From NCBI GenBank assembly GCA_034110465.1, contig JAWUZD010000009.1:62001-126000 (forward strand): a DNA stretch of 64,000 nucleotides. Direction: 5' to 3'. The notes below the pieces were generated by a model. The model saw nothing but the letters and a program-made list of their open reading frames with translations, had not been told where the DNA came from and ran no database searches. The translations under genes were made by a program, and so were the position numbers. Origin of the DNA: Aurantibacter sp034110465. Its GTDB lineage: Bacteria > Bacteroidota > Bacteroidia > Flavobacteriales > Flavobacteriaceae. Of the stretch, positions 61,134-64,000 are shown in pieces (position 1 is the first letter of the stretch; the number at the start of each line of letters is the position of its first letter).

Positions 61134-62425
61134 AATACTTAAAGTTTTTTATATGTTTCCTTGTAAATATTTTTATTTGTTTTTATATATCAGATAATTA
61201 TGATTTATTAATACTTTCTACTTACTTATTGATATTATCGTACTGTTCGTTTTTTGTTTTTTTTAATAAAAAGAATATTTCACTTGATATTGTTTTTTAT
61301 TTATTTATTTACTTCTTTTTTGGAATAGCACCTGTTGTTCAATATAAAGATGCTGTTTTTTTCTTTAGAGACAAATCACCGTTATTAAATGAAGATTTTA
61401 TTAACGGTGGCATAATTACACTATTAATATTAGGTCTTTATACTTTAATCTCTAAGGTGCTTAATAATAAAATAAACTTTAATTTTACCATATTAGATAC
61501 TAAGACAGAATTGAATTCGGGAAGATTATACAGCGTTTTATTAGTATTAGTAATTGTAGTTTTAGGTTTAAATTATAATAATTATTTGGTGCTATTTTTT
61601 AGACACGCAGGATCTCGTCATACAGAGTTTGTGGATTATTTTAAGTCCACAATGGATACTGTAATTAGTTTAGTGCCTGTAATAATATTACTCTATCTAA
61701 AAACGAGTAAAAAGATTAAATTAAAAGATGAATTATTATTATTACTTATAATTGTATTCTTTAATTTTCCAATGGCCGTTTCCCGTTTTGAGGTTGGTTT
61801 AGTTTATTTTTCACTTATTTTAATGTACTTTAAGTTTATACAAGTTTACTTTAAGGAATTTTTTATAATTGGAATTTTATTCGTTTTTCCCTTTTTGAAT
61901 AAATTTAGATACAAGGGGACAGTTGATCTAAATAACTCTAACCCTTTTGGTCAATTTAATGAACTAGATTTTGATTCATTTCAAAATACAATAGGTATTA
62001 TTAAACAAGATATTATAACAAACGGAGAGCAATTAATGGCTTCACTCTTTTTTTTCATACCAAGAATGTTTTGGACAAATAAACCAACATCATCAGCAAG
62101 TCTACTTTGTGAAAATTTAGACTTCGACGGTTATTGTAATGTCGCAATAAGTTTTTTCGGAGAAGGTTATATTAATTTTGGTGTTTTTGGGCTAATTACT
62201 TTTGTTATAATATTAGCTCTTTATAATACAATACTAGATAAATTCTTTTACAAGTGTGACTTTTTAGGATATAAATTAATATATTTTTTATTTCTATTTC
62301 ATGAGTTTTATTTGCTAAGAGGAAGTTTAACAGCTGCTACTATTAAATTTTTTATAATTACATTTGCTATTATACTGTTTTTGTTCTTAAAAAGAATTTT
62401 TATGGTTAGAAATATTAATTTATAG
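61130..62425 (+). CDS. Oligosaccharide repeat-unit polymerase (Wzy)
   Basis: 431 residues with about 12 membrane segments. The motif FFIPRMFWTNKPTSSASLLC and the C-terminal GEGYINFGVFGLITFVII (the GE...N.G..G pattern) are characteristic of O-antigen polysaccharide polymerases. It would join repeats at the periplasmic face. Third polymerase/ligase type protein of this locus, and the best Wzy candidate. It overlaps the previous gene by 4 bp (ATGA). Confidence 0.8.
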   Translation: MKYLKFFICFLVNIFICFYISDNYDLLILSTYLLILSYCSFFVFFNKKNISLDIVFYLFIYFFFGIAPVVQYKDAVFFFRDKSPLLNEDFINGGIITLLILGLYTLISKVLNNKINFNFTILDTKTELNSGRLYSVLLVLVIVVLGLNYNNYLVLFFRHAGSRHTEFVDYFKSTMDTVISLVPVIILLYLKTSKKIKLKDELLLLLIIVFFNFPMAVSRFEVGLVYFSLILMYFKFIQVYFKEFFIIGILFVFPFLNKFRYKGTVDLNNSNPFGQFNELDFDSFQNTIGIIKQDIITNGEQLMASLFFFIPRMFWTNKPTSSASLLCENLDFDGYCNVAISFFGEGYINFGVFGLITFVIILALYNTILDKFFYKCDFLGYKLIYFLFLFHEFYLLRGSLTAATIKFFIITFAIILFLFLKRIFMVRNINL

Positions 62426-62436
62426 TTCCAATAAAA

Positions 62437-63585
62437 TTGATTAAGTCTAAATTAGTTAGAATAACAACAGTTCCAGAGTCTTTAGCTATTCTTTTAAAAG
62501 GGCAACTTGGGTTTATGCAAACCTATTTTAATGTAACGGCAATTTCCTCAGAAGGACTTATGCTGAATGAAGTTCAAAAAACAGAAAATATTAATACATT
62601 TTCTGTTAATATGACCCGAAAAATAACACCAATTAAAGACCTAATAGCTTTATTTAAATTATACAAATTTCTTAAATTAGAGAAACCAGAAATAGTACAT
62701 ACACATACACCTAAGGCTGGTTTGTTAGGTATGTTAGCTTCGTATTTTGCAAATGTCCCAAATAGAATTCATACAATTGCTGGTTTGCCAGTAATGGAGT
62801 CCAGAGGTTTAAAGCGGGAAATACTACTTTTAGTAGAAAAAATCACTTACGGTTGTGCAACTATGGTTTGTCCTAACTCTAATGGACTTAAAGATTTTGT
62901 TTTGTCTGAAAAATTGACAAGTAAAAATAAGCTGTCTATTATTGGAAAAGGGAGTTCTAATGGTATAAATACTGATTATTTTAATAAATCCAATTTTAAA
63001 GAGCATGAGTTATCTGCGCTTAGAACAGATTTAAATATTAATAAATCAGATTTTGTTTTTATTTTTGTTGGTAGAATAGTAACCGATAAAGGAATTAATG
63101 AATTAGTTAAAGTGTTTTGTGAATTATCTATAGTTAATAAAAGTGTTAAACTATTATTAGTAGGTTCTTTGGAGAGCGATTTAGATCCATTGTTACCATC
63201 GGTTTTAAAAGAAATAAAAACTAATAAACAAATTATTTACGTTGGTTTTAAAAAAGATGTTCGACCATATTTTGCTATAGCTAACGTATTAGTTTTTCCT
63301 AGTTATAGAGAAGGTTTTCCTAATGTGGTTATGCAAGCAGGAGCTATGGATTTACCAGCTATTGTAAGTAATATAAATGGTTGTAATGAAATAATTAAAG
63401 ACCAAGAAAACGGTTTGATTATTCCTGTGAAAAACACAGAAAAACTTAAAGAAGCTATGCAGAATGTTTTTTCAGATAGACAACAGTTAGAGCTAATGAA
63501 GCTAAATACTAGGTCTAACATAGTTAATCAATATGATCAAAATTATATTTGGCAAGAACTATTAAAAACTTATCAAGCTCTGTAA
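62437..63585 (+). CDS. Glycosyltransferase family 4
   Basis: 382 residues with TTG start at 62437; no ATG is available before residue 28, while the frame is closed just upstream, and the N-terminus (VRITTVPESLAILLKGQLGF) matches the family. N-terminal acceptor domain with IVHTHTPKAGLLGMLASYF, donor domain IFVGRIVTDKGINELVKVF and FPSYREGFPNVVMQAGAMDL with the EGFPN loop. It is related to GalNAc/QuiNAc-transferring enzymes near PglC-type initiators (inference). It follows wzy by 11 bp and precedes the initiating transferase by 38 bp. Confidence 0.9.
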   Translation: MIKSKLVRITTVPESLAILLKGQLGFMQTYFNVTAISSEGLMLNEVQKTENINTFSVNMTRKITPIKDLIALFKLYKFLKLEKPEIVHTHTPKAGLLGMLASYFANVPNRIHTIAGLPVMESRGLKREILLLVEKITYGCATMVCPNSNGLKDFVLSEKLTSKNKLSIIGKGSSNGINTDYFNKSNFKEHELSALRTDLNINKSDFVFIFVGRIVTDKGINELVKVFCELSIVNKSVKLLLVGSLESDLDPLLPSVLKEIKTNKQIIYVGFKKDVRPYFAIANVLVFPSYREGFPNVVMQAGAMDLPAIVSNINGCNEIIKDQENGLIIPVKNTEKLKEAMQNVFSDRQQLELMKLNTRSNIVNQYDQNYIWQELLKTYQAL

Positions 63586-63623
63586 AGTAATAACTTTAAT
63601 TCTTTTCCTTTTTAACAATTATT

Positions 63624-64000
63624 ATGTACAAAAATTTCTTAAAACGCTTAATAGATATAATACTTGCTTTAATAGGCATATTAGTGTTTAGTCCAATTTT
63701 TGTATTAGTGTTTATTTACTTGTGTTTTTATAATAATGGTTCTCCATTTTTTTTTCAGAAAAGACCTGGAAAAAACGAAAAAATATTTTCAATAATAAAG
63801 TTTAAAACCATGAATGATAAAAAAGACGTTGATGGGAATTTATTGCCAGATGAAAAAAGACTGTCAAATGCTGGGAAAATAATTAGAAAAATGTCTTTAG
63901 ATGAATTGCCCCAGCTTATAAATGTTATAAAAGGAGATATGAGCCTTATTGGCCCAAGACCTTTGCTAATACCTTATTTAGAGCTTTACAATACTACTCA
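63624..64000 (+). CDS. Initiating sugar phosphate transferase, WcaJ/PglC-like (3' end outside window)
   Basis: Partial, about 125 residues visible from the ATG at 63624. A single N-terminal membrane helix (about 10-34, IDIILALIGILVFSPIFVLV), then GSPFFFQKRPGKN, FKTMND, and SLDELPQLINVIKGDMSLIGP with the conserved Asp93-Glu94 dyad of monotopic phosphoglycosyl transferases. It transfers a sugar phosphate to undecaprenyl phosphate, the first step of repeat-unit assembly. The likely end lies beyond base 64000, and such proteins are usually about 200 residues long. Confidence 0.95.
   Translation, partial: MYKNFLKRLIDIILALIGILVFSPIFVLVFIYLCFYNNGSPFFFQKRPGKNEKIFSIIKFKTMNDKKDVDGNLLPDEKRLSNAGKIIRKMSLDELPQLINVIKGDMSLIGPRPLLIPYLELYNTT

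Noticed and set aside
37600..64000. Phage or insertion-sequence origin of the polysaccharide locus
   Set aside because: No integrase, transposase, terminal repeats or att-like duplications were seen; all genes fit glycan assembly.

Overview
The window is a low-GC (roughly one third G+C by eye), densely coded chromosomal segment. It suggests a marine-type member of the Flavobacteriaceae (Bacteroidota). Grounds: ATP synthase genes that stop at atpG, SPOR/HU-CCDC81, DUF4292 and GH3-family proteins, a small 'PID' plus transmembrane sorting-signal protein, OmpA proteins with thrombospondin type-3 repeats, and many promoters of the Bacteroidota type (TTTG-N19-TAnnTTTG). I saw no tRNA, rRNA, CRISPR array, transposase or phage gene.

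Layout. 1-2.2 kb: 3' end of atpA, then atpG and a strong terminator. 2.2-9.8 kb: envelope genes (small lipoprotein, Wzx-type flippase, dut, sugar nucleotidyltransferase, TPR protein, DUF4292 lipoprotein, EnvC-like protein) and mepB. 9.8-13.9 kb: lipoprotein, acyl-CoA thioesterase, SPOR/HU-CCDC81 protein, dprA, trpS. 13.9-19.7 kb: plsC, then a minus-strand block pdxA, DUF177, rpmF, fabH, accB, accC, i.e. start of fatty-acid synthesis coupled to a ribosomal protein gene. 19.7-33.4 kb: housekeeping genes (ribE, PID protein, peroxidase-like protein, OsmC, recJ, OmpA, MFS, superoxide dismutase, AddA-like helicase-nuclease, kbl, OmpA/TSP3, tatA). 33.5-37.6 kb: M23 peptidase, GH3-family enzyme, DUF6909 protein.

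37.6-64 kb is a surface-polysaccharide locus, all on the plus strand with tiny gaps or overlaps. It holds a Wzz-like protein; a complete dTDP-L-rhamnose pathway (rfbB, A, C, D); a UDP-HexNAc dehydrogenase and 4-epimerase; a WlbA/WbpB-like oxidoreductase, WlbB/WbpD-like acetyltransferase, DegT aminotransferase and further SDR; two asparagine-synthase-like amidotransferases; a sugar N-formyltransferase; an uncharacterised Rossmann-like protein; several glycosyltransferases; a Wzx flippase; three polymerase/ligase-type membrane proteins; a CapK-like adenylating enzyme; and at the right edge the start of a PglC/WcaJ-type initiating sugar phosphate transferase. Taken together (inference) they would build a Wzx/Wzy-type polymer containing rhamnose and an amidated, possibly N-formylated diamino-uronic acid.

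The least ordinary items are the aminotransferase with a Cys cluster, the unknown protein at 49.9 kb, the GH3-DUF6909 pair, the PID-motif protein at 20.4 kb, and a non-coding stretch at 32.9-33.1 kb rich in inverted repeats between two terminators.
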